A stretch of DNA of 64,000 bases from Thalassobacillus_A hwangdonensis (GCF_042675915.1 NZ_JBHTKL010000001.1:620001-684000), one strand, 5' to 3'. Counted from the stretch's first letter, positions 52,038 to 61,345 are shown. Numbers and translations are program-made. Notes: generated by a model from the sequence alone, not told the origin.

Positions 52038-52078
52038 AGCATGAATGAAACTTTTCTATGAACGTTGTGCGACAGGAC

Positions 52079-52107
52079 TTAATTTTCACGTAAAAACTTG
52101 ATATAAT
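52079..52107 (+). promoter_or_regulatory. Promoter of miaB-ricA
   Basis: Perfect extended -10 TGATATAAT (52099-52107) with a weak -35 TTAATT (52079-52084) 17 bases before the hexamer. Confidence 0.65.
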
Positions 52108-52146
52108 TAGACAGTTAGATATGCTACGTGGAAAGGAGCACTGTTG

Positions 52147-53724
52147 ATGAATGAGCAGCAGCGAAAACAGATGTCCCAAATCCGTACAGAAAAGCCAGCG
52201 GACGTAAAATCCGACCAGGATAATCTGAAACGGATCAAAAATAAAACGAGCGATGAATTCATGCAGTATTTTCAGACGAACTATCAGCCTCCTTCATTGA
52301 GGGATGCGAAGAAACGTGGAAAAGAAGACGTCAAAGTCCATTACGATTTCAGTATTCCTGAAGATCTCTCCAATCTCGGACAAGGCAAAAAATATATGAT
52401 CCGTACATACGGATGCCAGATGAATGAGCATGACACGGAAGTCATGGCTGGCATGCTGGAGGACATGGGTTACCAAGCTACCACAGAGACTAGGGAAGCG
52501 GATATCATCCTGCTTAACACGTGTGCAATCAGAGAAAATGCAGAAAACAAGGTGTTCGGCGAAATCGGTCACTTGAAGCCTTTGAAGATGGAAAATCCCG
52601 ACTTGATCCTTGGTGTCTGTGGTTGTATGTCACAGGAAGAATCCGTCGTGAACCGCATACTTAAGAAGCATCCTTTCATGGATTTGATTTTTGGAACACA
52701 TAACATCCATCGTCTTCCACATCTGATCAAAGACGCGATGTTCAGTAAAGAAATGGTGGTTGAAGTATGGTCCAAAGAGGGCGATATCATCGAAAACCTC
52801 CCACGTTCCCGTAAAGGGAAGATCAAGGCATGGGTCAACATCATGTACGGCTGTGATAAATTCTGTACGTACTGTATCGTTCCTTACACGAGAGGTAAAG
52901 AACGGAGTCGACGACCTGAAGATATCATCCAGGAAGTAAGACATCTTGCAGCTCAAGGGTATAAAGAGATCACCCTGCTCGGGCAGAATGTGAATGCTTA
53001 CGGGAAGGACTTTGAAGATATCGATTATGGTCTTGGCGAACTGATGAATGAAATCCATAAAATTGATATTCCTAGAGTACGTTTCACTACATCCCACCCT
53101 AGAGATTTCGACGATCGCTTGATTGAAGTGCTTGGACAAGGCGGAAACCTTCTGGATCATATCCACCTTCCTGTCCAGTCAGGCAGCTCGAGTATCCTTA
53201 AAATCATGGCTCGTAAATATACAAGGGAAAGCTACCTTGAGCTAGTGAGGAAAATTCGTGAAGCGATGCCGGAAGCGACGCTGACTACTGATATCATCGT
53301 CGGTTTCCCGAACGAGACGGAAGAACAGTTCCAGGAAACGTTGACCCTTATGGAAGAAGTTGGATTTGAAAGTGCCTACACTTTCATCTATTCTCCAAGG
53401 GAAGGCACACCAGCTGCCAGAATGAAGGATAATGTTCCTATGGAAGTGAAGAAAGAACGCTTGCAACGCCTTAATGCAATCGTCAATCGTCAATCGAAGG
53501 AAGCAATGGAGAAATATGAAGGTGCAATTGTTGATGTGCTCGTAGAAGGAGAAAGTAAAAAGAATCCGGAAGTGCTTGCAGGTTATACGAAACGGAACAA
53601 GCTAGTTAACTTCCGTGCCCCTAAATCGACAATCGGAGAAATTGTCAAAGTTAAAATAACAAAAGCCAAAACTTGGTCCCTGGACGGAGAATTGGTAGAA
53701 GAAGCAGCAGAGGTGAAAAGATAA
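52147..53724 (+). CDS. miaB: tRNA-2-methylthio-N6-dimethylallyladenosine synthase
   Basis: Radical-SAM methylthiotransferase that completes ms2i6A37 in tRNA; its substrate is made by MiaA, also in this window. 525 residues: an N-terminal extension, the UPF0004 domain with cluster cysteines (TYGCQMNEHDTE, LNTCAIRENAENK, GVCGCMSQEE), radical-SAM cluster C236, C240, C243 (CDKFCTYC), and a C-terminal TRAM domain. The start is ATG 52147, eight bases after AAGGAG; TTG 52144 is adjacent. Overlaps ricA by one base. Confidence 0.96.
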   Translation: MNEQQRKQMSQIRTEKPADVKSDQDNLKRIKNKTSDEFMQYFQTNYQPPSLRDAKKRGKEDVKVHYDFSIPEDLSNLGQGKKYMIRTYGCQMNEHDTEVMAGMLEDMGYQATTETREADIILLNTCAIRENAENKVFGEIGHLKPLKMENPDLILGVCGCMSQEESVVNRILKKHPFMDLIFGTHNIHRLPHLIKDAMFSKEMVVEVWSKEGDIIENLPRSRKGKIKAWVNIMYGCDKFCTYCIVPYTRGKERSRRPEDIIQEVRHLAAQGYKEITLLGQNVNAYGKDFEDIDYGLGELMNEIHKIDIPRVRFTTSHPRDFDDRLIEVLGQGGNLLDHIHLPVQSGSSSILKIMARKYTRESYLELVRKIREAMPEATLTTDIIVGFPNETEEQFQETLTLMEEVGFESAYTFIYSPREGTPAARMKDNVPMEVKKERLQRLNAIVNRQSKEAMEKYEGAIVDVLVEGESKKNPEVLAGYTKRNKLVNFRAPKSTIGEIVKVKITKAKTWSLDGELVEEAAEVKR

Positions 53725-54149
53725 TGGCAGAATACACAAGAAAACAAGTAGTGGAAGAAGCGGAAAAACTTGCGAAAATGATGGCCAACATCGAGGAAAT
53801 CGATCGTTTTAAACAGCTAGAAGCAAAAATCAACGAGAATAAGAAAGTGCAAGGGAATATCACGAAGATCAAGGCTTTGCAGAAACAGGCTGTCAATTTT
53901 CAGGCTTATGGCAAAAGCGAAGCACTTGAAAAGGTCGAAAAAGAAATCGACCGTCTTCAGGCTGAATTGGATGCGATTCCTGTCGTGAGTGAATTCAAAG
54001 AATCCCAGGTTGTCATCAATGATATCCTTCAAATGGTCTCCAATACGATTGCACGCGAAGTGACCAATGAAGTAATCCGCTCGACTGGCGGAGACGTATT
54101 GAAAGGCGAAACCGGTTCGAAAGTAAACAACAGTTCATGCAGTCACTGA
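53724..54149 (+). CDS. ricA: RicA/YmcA, regulator of RNase Y and sporulation
   Basis: 141-residue helical YlbF/YmcA-family protein. In B. subtilis it joins RicF and RicT in an iron-sulfur complex that directs RNase Y and affects Spo0A phosphorylation, competence and biofilm. Family segments: EAEKLAKMMANIEEIDRFK, KIKALQKQAVNFQAYGK, IRSTGGDVLKGETGSKV. A single C-terminal cysteine (NSSCSH) fits the RicA pattern. The ATG shares a base with the miaB stop. The start within a longer frame is set by AGGTGAAAAG. Confidence 0.92.
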   Translation: MAEYTRKQVVEEAEKLAKMMANIEEIDRFKQLEAKINENKKVQGNITKIKALQKQAVNFQAYGKSEALEKVEKEIDRLQAELDAIPVVSEFKESQVVINDILQMVSNTIAREVTNEVIRSTGGDVLKGETGSKVNNSSCSH

Positions 54150-54160
54150 GAAAAGACATG

Positions 54161-54198
54161 CCGTTAAACGAGTTTTCATCGTTTAACGGTATTTTTTT
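54161..54198 (+). terminator. Terminator after ricA
   Basis: Perfect 11-bp stem CCGTTAAACGA/TCGTTTAACGG (54161-54171 with 54179-54189) then TATTTTTTT. Confidence 0.92.
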
Positions 54199-54272
54199 GT
54201 ACAAATATCTGGGCTCTTGCATAGAATGAACTAATAAATCCTTACACATATTCCTCACTGAAAAAAGCTAGG

Positions 54273-54301
54273 CACATTTTGCCCAGTTTGGGCATAGGAT
54301 A
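54273..54301 (+). promoter_or_regulatory. Candidate sigma-K promoter of cotE with palindrome in the spacer
   Basis: CACA with AC at 54274-54275, 17 bases, then CATAGGATA (54293-54301), matching CATAnnnTA and identical to the -10 before dpaA. The spacer holds the palindrome GCCCA-GTT-TGGGC (54281-54293). cotE has sigma-E and sigma-K promoters in B. subtilis. Confidence 0.6.
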
Positions 54302-54331
54302 TTGTGTATGACAAAGGGAGGTTTTGGTGAG

Positions 54332-54892
54332 ATGTCATTCTTTGATCAAGAGTACCGTGAAATCATCACGAAAGCAGTTTGTGCAAAAGGAAAGAAATTC
54401 ACGCAATCGACTAACATCATATCACCGTCTCATCGTCCAACGAGCATTTTAGGTTGCTGGGTGATCAACCATATCTACAATGCAAAGAAAAAAGGCGATT
54501 ATGTTGAAGTACATGGAAGTTATGATGTCAACTGCTGGTATTCATTCAATGATAATACTAAAACAGAAGTCGTAACGGAGAGCGTCGATTACTGTGACAG
54601 AGTAAGACTTTCCGTCAAGGATGAAAACTGCGTACATGATGACCTTGAAGTCATTGCCAAAGTGGTGCAGCAGCCGAACTGTCTGGAAGCTAACATCACA
54701 AGCAATGGGCAGAAGATCAAGGTGGAAGTGGAAAGAGAGTTCATCGTTGATGTTATCGGGGAAACGAAGCTATGTGTACGGGTCAACCCTGACCGATGTA
54801 AATCGCATGATGATTGGGATTTTGGAGATTTATCGGACGATGATTTCTCAGAGATCGATCCAGATTTTCTCGGAAGACATGAGGAAGAATAA
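54332..54892 (+). CDS. cotE: Outer spore coat morphogenetic protein CotE
   Basis: 186-residue mother-cell protein that organises the outer spore coat. Strong family features: YREIITKAVCAKGKKFTQSTN near the start, YDVNCWYSFNDNTKTEVVTE, VIAKVVQQPNCLEA, and an acidic Asp/Glu-rich tail ending in IDPDFLGRHEEE. ATG 54332 has GGGAGG about 10 bases upstream; the longer in-frame frame from 54302 runs through that site. B. subtilis has mutS next; here two extra genes intervene. Confidence 0.94.
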   Translation: MSFFDQEYREIITKAVCAKGKKFTQSTNIISPSHRPTSILGCWVINHIYNAKKKGDYVEVHGSYDVNCWYSFNDNTKTEVVTESVDYCDRVRLSVKDENCVHDDLEVIAKVVQQPNCLEANITSNGQKIKVEVEREFIVDVIGETKLCVRVNPDRCKSHDDWDFGDLSDDDFSEIDPDFLGRHEEE

Positions 54893-54914
54893 CAGGAGAA
54901 TATTGGTGTGGAAG

Positions 54915-54948
54915 AATGTCTCCTGGAGATTGTCAGGAGGCATTTTTC
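54915..54948 (+). terminator. Terminator after cotE
   Basis: AATGTCTCCTG/CAGGAGGCATT (54915-54925 with 54934-54944, one G-T) then TTTT. Confidence 0.8.
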
Positions 54949-55027
54949 TTGTTGGAAATTATTAAGTTGATTGATTGTAAGGATGGTTTTCAGATTAGAG
55001 GGGATTTAATACAAATAAAGTGATGTT

Positions 55028-55036
55028 TGGTATAAT
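55028..55036 (+). promoter_or_regulatory. Extended -10 promoter of the lipoprotein gene
   Basis: TGGTATAAT, a perfect TGn-TATAAT, 41 bases before the start codon; the -35 position reads AATACA. Confidence 0.55.
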
Positions 55037-55077
55037 ATTTAGATAAATTCCCCACTAACTTGACAGAGGAGAATCTC

Positions 55078-55560
55078 ATGGTAGTTAAAGTAGCACCTTT
55101 CATTTTGTTCATTTGCTTAACGTCTGTATTAGCTGGTTGTTCTCCCGAGGAAAATTCTACAACTGATGACGAAGGGTTGTTCTTATATAAAGGAACCATA
55201 CTTTCCGATAAGCAAAATGTCGGCGCAATTATCAGAGGGCTTCAGCCGCAGGAAAAGTTAGAAAGTTTTTCAATCTATCCTGAAGAAGAGCAAGTTACTG
55301 TTCGGTATAGCCAACTTCCACTGCAAGATGAACATACCATTAGTATTACCAACGCTTCCTTCCTCTTTAATTTGATTAAGGATGTAGAGAAGATTCTATT
55401 CAGATTTGATGATAGAAGGTACACGATCTATAAAGAAGATTTGCAAGAATGGTATAACGGTGATGGATATCAAAATGCATCTGACGAAACAGATTTATAT
55501 GAAATAATTCAAGATAACTTAACTGATCATCAAAAAGTAGAAGGATTTTTTGGAGATTAA
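55078..55560 (+). CDS. Putative lipoprotein, DUF4825-like
   Basis: 160-residue secreted lipoprotein: signal peptide with lipobox VLAGC and lipidated C21. The mature part (LYKGTILSDKQNVGAIIRGL; LESFSIYPEEEQVTVRY; then SFLFNLIKDVEKILFRFDDRRYTI split over two strands) resembles DUF4825 proteins, found alone or attached to membrane regulators; this assignment is from pattern memory. Function unknown. ATG 55078 follows GAGGAGA. It lies between cotE and mutS, adjacent genes in B. subtilis, so it is a lineage-specific insertion. Confidence 0.8.
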   Translation: MVVKVAPFILFICLTSVLAGCSPEENSTTDDEGLFLYKGTILSDKQNVGAIIRGLQPQEKLESFSIYPEEEQVTVRYSQLPLQDEHTISITNASFLFNLIKDVEKILFRFDDRRYTIYKEDLQEWYNGDGYQNASDETDLYEIIQDNLTDHQKVEGFFGD

Positions 55561-55584
55561 ATATCTGATAAAGTACATAGAAGC

Positions 55585-55633
55585 AAAAAGCAGCAACGTA
55601 TCACCGATCATTCGGTGTCCGTCGCTGCTTTTT
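55585..55633. terminator. Bidirectional terminator between convergent genes
   Basis: AAAAAGCAGCAACG (55585-55598) pairs with CGTCGCTGCTTTTT (55620-55633) around an inner CACCGA/TCGGTG stem. A-rich and T-rich flanks suit both directions. It includes the last codons and stop of the minus-strand GNAT gene. Confidence 0.85.
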
Positions 55634-56528
55634 CATTCACAACAATACTTTTTACCAAGCTTTTCTTAAAAAAGCATAGCTCATGAACTTGCTTGAACCC
55701 TGCCTTTTTATATAATTTGAGTGCTTTTTCATTAGTTGCATTGACGCATAGTGTAACCGAATCAATCTCATCGTGGGTGAACATCCATTGAAGGGCGTTA
55801 ACGATCAGCTTCCTTCCAATACCTTTCCCTCTATCCTTTCTATTAACAGAAACAAATTCGATGCTGGCTTCATTGAAGGCTGGCTCAACTTCGACATAAA
55901 TGTATCCTGTCAAAAGGTTTCCATCCGTCGATATGAATAATTTCCGTTGAGAATCAAGTCGTGACAGTATTTCTTCTGCCGAGTAATAAGCATCGGGGAA
56001 AGACTGATAGTGTAGTTTGTTGAATTCCTGCTGCTGACCTGATTGCACTTCTCTAATTCCTGTTTCCCTTTGCTGAGGTACACTTTCTTTATCAATCGTT
56101 AAAATCACTTGTGCATCCATAGCCTCGAAGTCCATTTCTTCAGCAAGAGAGATGACCGTGTCATTTTGCTTGTTTGGAAATAAAAACAGTTTTTCAATGG
56201 TTGGAGGGATGTGATTTTTCAGTTCAACAAAAAGCTCTGTGGCCAACTCACTTAATCCACCCCTGACGAATGGACCCCAGATTTCTGCGGTTTGATGATC
56301 CAGGTCTCCATCAAATCCGATAAGACCGATAACTTTTCCGTCTTTAAAAGCTGCTACGAAGCTTTCCCAATAAGGAACTTGGTCAAAGTCTTCAGATAAT
56401 GATGCTCTGATTTCTTCTGGTTCCGTACCACAATAACCGATATGTTGTTCCTCTAATCGATTCATCTCTGCAATGAAATTAGCAATCACACCGAGCTCAT
56501 GTGTGTGAACCTTTCTTATTTCAATCAT
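55608..56528 (-). CDS. GNAT-family N-acetyltransferase
   Basis: 306-residue protein, about twice the size of a single GNAT. The C-terminal half is a clear GNAT domain (VSVNRKDRGKGIGRKLIVNA acetyl-CoA loop, LCVNATNEKALKLYKKAGF). The N-terminal half (FIAEMNRLEEQHIGYCG; VAAFKDGKVIGLIGFDGDL) looks like a second, diverged GNAT domain. Substrate unknown. GGAGGGG lies upstream on the minus strand. It points toward cotE and is divergent from mutS; absent from this place in B. subtilis. Confidence 0.88.
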   Translation of the reverse strand: MIEIRKVHTHELGVIANFIAEMNRLEEQHIGYCGTEPEEIRASLSEDFDQVPYWESFVAAFKDGKVIGLIGFDGDLDHQTAEIWGPFVRGGLSELATELFVELKNHIPPTIEKLFLFPNKQNDTVISLAEEMDFEAMDAQVILTIDKESVPQQRETGIREVQSGQQQEFNKLHYQSFPDAYYSAEEILSRLDSQRKLFISTDGNLLTGYIYVEVEPAFNEASIEFVSVNRKDRGKGIGRKLIVNALQWMFTHDEIDSVTLCVNATNEKALKLYKKAGFKQVHELCFFKKSLVKSIVVNEKAATDTE

Positions 56529-56555
56529 TTCGTTTTCCCCTCCATCATTTCTATC

Positions 56556-56564
56556 ATTCTAGCA
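56556..56564 (-). promoter_or_regulatory. Candidate extended -10 promoter of the GNAT gene
   Basis: On the minus strand TGCTAGAAT fits TGn-TAGAAT, 27 bases before the start codon. Confidence 0.4.
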
Positions 56565-56650
56565 CAATGCAAGTAGAATGGGTGAATATGGAAAAGGGGT
56601 CTTGTAAAAAGGAGGCAGGTGTTCATCCATTCAAGAGCCTGGCTTATCTA

Positions 56651-56659
56651 TGATATAAT
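56651..56659 (+). promoter_or_regulatory. Extended -10 promoter of mutS-mutL
   Basis: TGATATAAT, a perfect TGn-TATAAT, 36 bases before mutS; a weak TTCAAG lies at 56630-56635. Confidence 0.6.
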
Positions 56660-56695
56660 GATTCCATGTGAAAGATTAGTAACGGAGGCTATCAA

Positions 56696-59257
56696 ATGAC
56701 GCAATATACCCCTATGATGAAGCAATATCTATCAATCAAGGCACAACATAAGGATGCCTTTTTATTTTTCCGACTTGGAGATTTCTATGAAATGTTCTTC
56801 GAAGATGCAACGAAAGCATCTCGGGAACTCGAGATTACATTGACAAGCCGTGATGGTGGGGATTCGAGAATCCCGATGTGTGGTGTACCCTATCATTCCG
56901 CTGAAAATTACATAAAATCGCTTGTAGAAAAGGGATATAAAGTAGCGATCTGTGAACAGGTCGAAGATCCGAAAGCATCGAAAGGCGTAGTGAAGCGGGA
57001 AGTCGTGCAGCTGATCACGCCTGGAACCGTAATGGAAGGCAGTATGCTCGATGACAAAGAGAACAATTACCTTGCAAGTGTGTCTATGTTCGAAGATGAT
57101 ACATTCACTGTTTCCTATAACGATTTAAGTACCGGAGAAAACAGCATCGCCTTGATTACAGATGGATGGGATGCTGTCGTAGGTGAATTATACAATCGTT
57201 CAGTAAAGGAAGTTGTCGTTGCAGATAATTTCCCTGAATCCTATCAAACCCAGTTAATCGAACGGATGAATGTGACGGTGTCCTATGAAAAGAATGACGA
57301 GCTCGAACAGACATTCGAGCACCTCGTCAAGGATATCCACCAGCAAAAATTGATTGACGGCTTCGCCAGGTTGTTGAATTACATTCAGCACACCCAAAAA
57401 CGGTCGCTTGATCATCTGCAGCCTGTCCAGAAGATAGAATTGCAGGACTATATGGCTTTAGATATGTATTCCAAGCGTAATTTAGAATTGATGGAGACGA
57501 TTCGGAAGAAAGGTAAAATCGGCAGTTTGTTGTGGGTTGTCGATGATACGATTACTTCAATGGGAGCCAGATTGCTGAAGAAATGGATGGAACGCCCACT
57601 CCTGCGAAAAGAGGACATTACCATCCGGCATAATCAGGTAGATGGCTTCCTATCTCAATTTTTCGAAAGGGAAGAGCTTCGGGAAGAATTGAAGTCTGTC
57701 TATGATCTCGAACGCCTTTCAGGGAGGATTGCATTCGGAAATGTGAATGCAAGGGACCTGATCCAGTTGAAGAAGTCATTGAGTAAGGTGCCGAACATCC
57801 TTCAAGTACTGCAGAAGTTCGATAATGACTCGATCCAGCATCTTTATGCGAACATAAATCCGCTGGAAGACCTTCATGATTTGTTAGACGGTAGTGTAAA
57901 AGAAGATGCACCGATTTCCATCAAAGAAGGCGGCATCATCAAGGACGGCTTCAACAGCCAGCTCGATGAATACCGGGATGCTACCAGAAATGGCAAGCAG
58001 TGGATTGCGCAACTCGAGCAGAAAGAACGTGCGGAAACGAAGATCAAGTCTTTGAAAATCGGTTATAACCGTGTTTTCGGCTATTATATCGAAGTGACAA
58101 AAGCGAATCTGCATCTTCTGCCAGAGGGGAAATATGAGCGGAAACAAACGCTTACGAATGCAGAGCGTTATATCACTCCTGAACTGAAAGAGAAAGAAAC
58201 ACTCATTATTGAAGCGCAGGAAAAAAGTGTCGAGCTTGAATATTCATTATTCGTCGAATTGCGGGAAAAAGTGAAGCGATACATTGGTGAATTGCAGCAG
58301 TTGGCGGATCAGCTGAGCAAGATTGATGTCCTTCAAGGCTTTGCTTCCGTAGCAGAAAAGAATGGATATGTCCGCCCGGTATTCAATGAATTGCGGGAGA
58401 TCGAAATCAGTCAAGGCAGGCATCCTGTCGTCGAACAAGTCATGAAGGAAGAAGAATTCGTACCGAACGATGTGTTGATGACACAAGGCACCGACATCCT
58501 GCTGATCACAGGACCGAATATGTCAGGTAAAAGTACGTACATGAGGCAGCTCGCACTTACAGCCATCATGGCTCAAATCGGATGCTTTGTCCCATGTGAG
58601 GGAGCAAACCTGCCTGTATTCGATCAAATCTTCACTCGAATCGGTGCCGCTGATGACCTCGTTTCAGGACAGAGTACTTTCATGGTGGAAATGATGGAAG
58701 CGAAGCATGCGCTGAAAAACGCAACCGAAAACAGTATGATCCTGCTCGATGAAATTGGTAGAGGGACAAGCACGTACGATGGAATGGCGCTTGCACAGGC
58801 GATTGTTGAACACATTCACGAACACATCCATGCAAAAACGTTATTTTCCACCCACTATCATGAATTGACGGAACTGGATGAGAGTTTGGAACGTCTGAAG
58901 AATGTCCACGTCCGTGCAGAAGAATTTGAAGGGAATGTCGTTTTCCTTCACCAGATTCAAGACGGAGCAGCAGATGAAAGCTACGGAATCCATGTTGCGA
59001 AACTGGCTGAACTTCCTCATACACTGATTGAACGTGCGACAAACCTCCTTCACCAGTTTGAAAACGGGAACGGCAAACTGCCCGAGCGTAGCGATGAGGA
59101 ACAGCTTTCTCTGTTCGTTGAAGAGAAGCAGCCTGTTAAAGAACGCTATGTGAATGCAGATTGGACCGACCAATTGGCTTCTCTGAACTTGATGGAGATG
59201 ACTCCGATGGATGCAATGAATGAATTGTACAAACTTCAAAAGCAGATCAAGAAATAG
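56696..59257 (+). CDS. mutS: DNA mismatch repair protein MutS
   Basis: Mismatch-recognition ATPase, 853 residues. The mismatch-reading motif F30-Y-E32 is intact (RLGDFYEMF). Walker A GPNMSGKST lies at about 606-614, Walker B ILLDEIGRGTSTYDG follows, and FSTHYHELTEL is present. Near the C-terminus QLSLFVEE is a beta-clamp-binding-type motif (QxxLF form). ACGGAGG precedes ATG 56696. mutL follows after 14 bases, one operon. Confidence 0.98.
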   Translation: MTQYTPMMKQYLSIKAQHKDAFLFFRLGDFYEMFFEDATKASRELEITLTSRDGGDSRIPMCGVPYHSAENYIKSLVEKGYKVAICEQVEDPKASKGVVKREVVQLITPGTVMEGSMLDDKENNYLASVSMFEDDTFTVSYNDLSTGENSIALITDGWDAVVGELYNRSVKEVVVADNFPESYQTQLIERMNVTVSYEKNDELEQTFEHLVKDIHQQKLIDGFARLLNYIQHTQKRSLDHLQPVQKIELQDYMALDMYSKRNLELMETIRKKGKIGSLLWVVDDTITSMGARLLKKWMERPLLRKEDITIRHNQVDGFLSQFFEREELREELKSVYDLERLSGRIAFGNVNARDLIQLKKSLSKVPNILQVLQKFDNDSIQHLYANINPLEDLHDLLDGSVKEDAPISIKEGGIIKDGFNSQLDEYRDATRNGKQWIAQLEQKERAETKIKSLKIGYNRVFGYYIEVTKANLHLLPEGKYERKQTLTNAERYITPELKEKETLIIEAQEKSVELEYSLFVELREKVKRYIGELQQLADQLSKIDVLQGFASVAEKNGYVRPVFNELREIEISQGRHPVVEQVMKEEEFVPNDVLMTQGTDILLITGPNMSGKSTYMRQLALTAIMAQIGCFVPCEGANLPVFDQIFTRIGAADDLVSGQSTFMVEMMEAKHALKNATENSMILLDEIGRGTSTYDGMALAQAIVEHIHEHIHAKTLFSTHYHELTELDESLERLKNVHVRAEEFEGNVVFLHQIQDGAADESYGIHVAKLAELPHTLIERATNLLHQFENGNGKLPERSDEEQLSLFVEEKQPVKERYVNADWTDQLASLNLMEMTPMDAMNELYKLQKQIKK

Positions 59258-59271
59258 AAGGAGGGAGATCC

Positions 59272-61140
59272 ATGGGCAAAATACGTCTGATGCCTGACCA
59301 CCTGGCGAACAAAATCGCGGCAGGTGAGGTTGTGGAACGTCCATCCTCTGTCATAAAAGAATTAGTCGAAAACAGTATCGATGCCGACAGTTCATGGGTG
59401 AAAGTTGAACTGATGGAAGCTGGTCTTCAGCAGATCAAAGTTACGGATGATGGCGATGGAATGGAAGAGGAAGATTGTGAACATGCATTTTTCCGTCATG
59501 CCACAAGTAAAATTCAGGATGAAAATGATCTTTTCCATGTAAGAACACTAGGGTTTCGAGGTGAGGCCCTTGCGAGTATCGCAGCAGTAAGCAGATTGTC
59601 GATTCAGACTTCAACTGGTTCAGAAGCTGGTACCCGCCTTGAAATGGAAGGTGGCAAGCTGGTCAAGAAAGACAAGAGTGATGCCAGAAAAGGAACAGAA
59701 ATCATCGTCAACGACCTTTTCTTCAATACTCCTGCAAGGCTGAAGTATATGAAAACGATTCATACAGAGCTTGGGCATATCACGGATGTGCTGAATCGGA
59801 TGGCGCTTTCTCACCCTGATGTTAAATTCACTTGTATCCATAATGGCAAGGAATTGTTCCAGACGTCAGGAAGAGGGGACCTGAGGCAGGTTATCGCGCA
59901 AATTTATGGAATGTCTGTGGCCAGGAAGATGATACCGATCAAGGCGGAGACACTGGATTTCAAGATTTCCGGGTTTATTGCAAAACCGGAGATCACCAGG
60001 GCATCGCGAAATTATATGTCAACGATTGTCAATGGTCGGTTCATAAGAAATATTACCGTCAACAAGGCGATTATGAAGGGCTATCATACGTTATTGCCGA
60101 TCGGCAGGAACCCTGTTGCAGTCCTGACGATCGAAATGGAGCCGATCCTGGTGGATGTAAACGTCCATCCAGCCAAACTTGAAGTCCGCTTCAGTAAGGA
60201 AAAAGAATTGTTTGATACAATCGAACAAGCCATAGTCGGCGCGTTCAGAAAAGAAACCCTGATTCCTGAAGCAGCGGAACCAAAATCAGTCAGGAAACCG
60301 AAAGTCCAATCCCAGCAGCCTTCCTTCGTATTCCATGAAGAAAAACGGGAAGAAGCACACGAACAGCACCAGCATGCGTTCCAGCAATTGCTGCGTTCGG
60401 AAGAGAAGAAGGATTCGCCTGATTACACGGTAGAAAAAACGAGTTTTGACACCGAACAGGATGAAGTGATAAGGGAAATGGCTGCGCCGTCGACTGGAGA
60501 AGATCGCCAGGATCCAGATCCGGTGCAACAAGTGGAAGGTGAGAAGGGTGAAGTCGACCGAGTGCCGACAATGTATCCGATCGGACAGCTCCATGGGACG
60601 TATATTTTGGCTCAGAATGAAAATGGGCTCTATATCGTCGACCAGCACGCTGCTCAGGAACGGATCAAGTATGAATTCTTTCACAAAAAGCTGGGATTGG
60701 TGGAGAATGAGGTACAGGAACTGCTTGTGCCAATGACATTCGACTTCTCCAAACAGGAAGCATTGAAGATTGAAGAGATGAAAGAAGAACTCATGCAGGT
60801 AGGCTTGTTTTTTGAAACTTTTGGAGAGCATACGTACATCATCCGTTCTCATCCGCAGTGGTTCCCGAAAGGGTTCGAAAAGGAAATCATACAGGAGATT
60901 GTTGAACAGGTCATGTCCGATGAGCGAATTGATGTTCAGAAGTTGAGGGAAGAAGCAGCGATCCTGATGTCGTGCAAACGATCGATAAAGGCGAATCACT
61001 ATCTGAATCAGGATGACATGTTCCGACTGCTGGAGGACTTGAGGAAATCTACCGATCCATTCACCTGTCCACACGGCAGACCAATCATCATCCATTTCTC
61101 GGAGTATGAAATGGAGAAAATGTTCAAGCGAGTCATGTAG
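59272..61140 (+). CDS. mutL: DNA mismatch repair endonuclease MutL
   Basis: 622 residues. N-terminal GHKL ATPase (LVENSIDADSSWVKVE, DDGDGMEEED, RTLGFRGEALASIAAV), a charged linker (about 335-430) and the C-terminal endonuclease domain with the metal motif DQHAAQERIKYE from residue 457 and CKRSIKANHYL ... CPHGRPIIIHF. The motif marks a nicking MutL, as expected where no MutH exists. AGGAGGGAG precedes ATG 59272. Confidence 0.98.
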   Translation: MGKIRLMPDHLANKIAAGEVVERPSSVIKELVENSIDADSSWVKVELMEAGLQQIKVTDDGDGMEEEDCEHAFFRHATSKIQDENDLFHVRTLGFRGEALASIAAVSRLSIQTSTGSEAGTRLEMEGGKLVKKDKSDARKGTEIIVNDLFFNTPARLKYMKTIHTELGHITDVLNRMALSHPDVKFTCIHNGKELFQTSGRGDLRQVIAQIYGMSVARKMIPIKAETLDFKISGFIAKPEITRASRNYMSTIVNGRFIRNITVNKAIMKGYHTLLPIGRNPVAVLTIEMEPILVDVNVHPAKLEVRFSKEKELFDTIEQAIVGAFRKETLIPEAAEPKSVRKPKVQSQQPSFVFHEEKREEAHEQHQHAFQQLLRSEEKKDSPDYTVEKTSFDTEQDEVIREMAAPSTGEDRQDPDPVQQVEGEKGEVDRVPTMYPIGQLHGTYILAQNENGLYIVDQHAAQERIKYEFFHKKLGLVENEVQELLVPMTFDFSKQEALKIEEMKEELMQVGLFFETFGEHTYIIRSHPQWFPKGFEKEIIQEIVEQVMSDERIDVQKLREEAAILMSCKRSIKANHYLNQDDMFRLLEDLRKSTDPFTCPHGRPIIIHFSEYEMEKMFKRVM

Positions 61141-61169
61141 ATCATAAGAATTGTGTGAAATAATATAGC

Positions 61170-61203
61170 AAATCCAGACAATCTATTTGTCTGGATTTTT
61201 TTG
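61170..61203 (+). terminator. Terminator after mutL
   Basis: AAATCCAGACAA (61170-61181) with TTGTCTGGATTT (61188-61199), T run to 61203. Confidence 0.9.
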
Positions 61204-61230
61204 AACTATTTTATGTGAGAAAATCGCTTC

Positions 61231-61345
61231 GTCAACATACTTCGCTTTCCGCGGGCACGGCCTCAGCCTCCTCAGAAAGCAAAGACCGCTTTCCTCCGGG
61301 GTCTTCGGACGCGTGCTGTTCCCGCTGGAGTCTACGTATGTTGAC
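61231..61345 (-). repeat. 115-bp structured intergenic repeat, copy 2
   Basis: Bounded by a perfect 10-bp inverted repeat GTCAACATAC (61231-61240) and GTATGTTGAC (61336-61345). Read on the minus strand the interior shares AGACTCC, GACCCC, GAGGAGGCT and GGAAAGCGA with the copy at 17616-17728, in the same order and nearly the same overall length, though the terminal repeats differ. No open reading frame of note. It fills most of the 288-bp mutL-XRE gap. Confidence 0.75.

Noticed and set aside
61231..61345. Repeat as a complete insertion sequence
   Set aside because: It is 115 bp, has no transposase frame and no visible target-site duplication.
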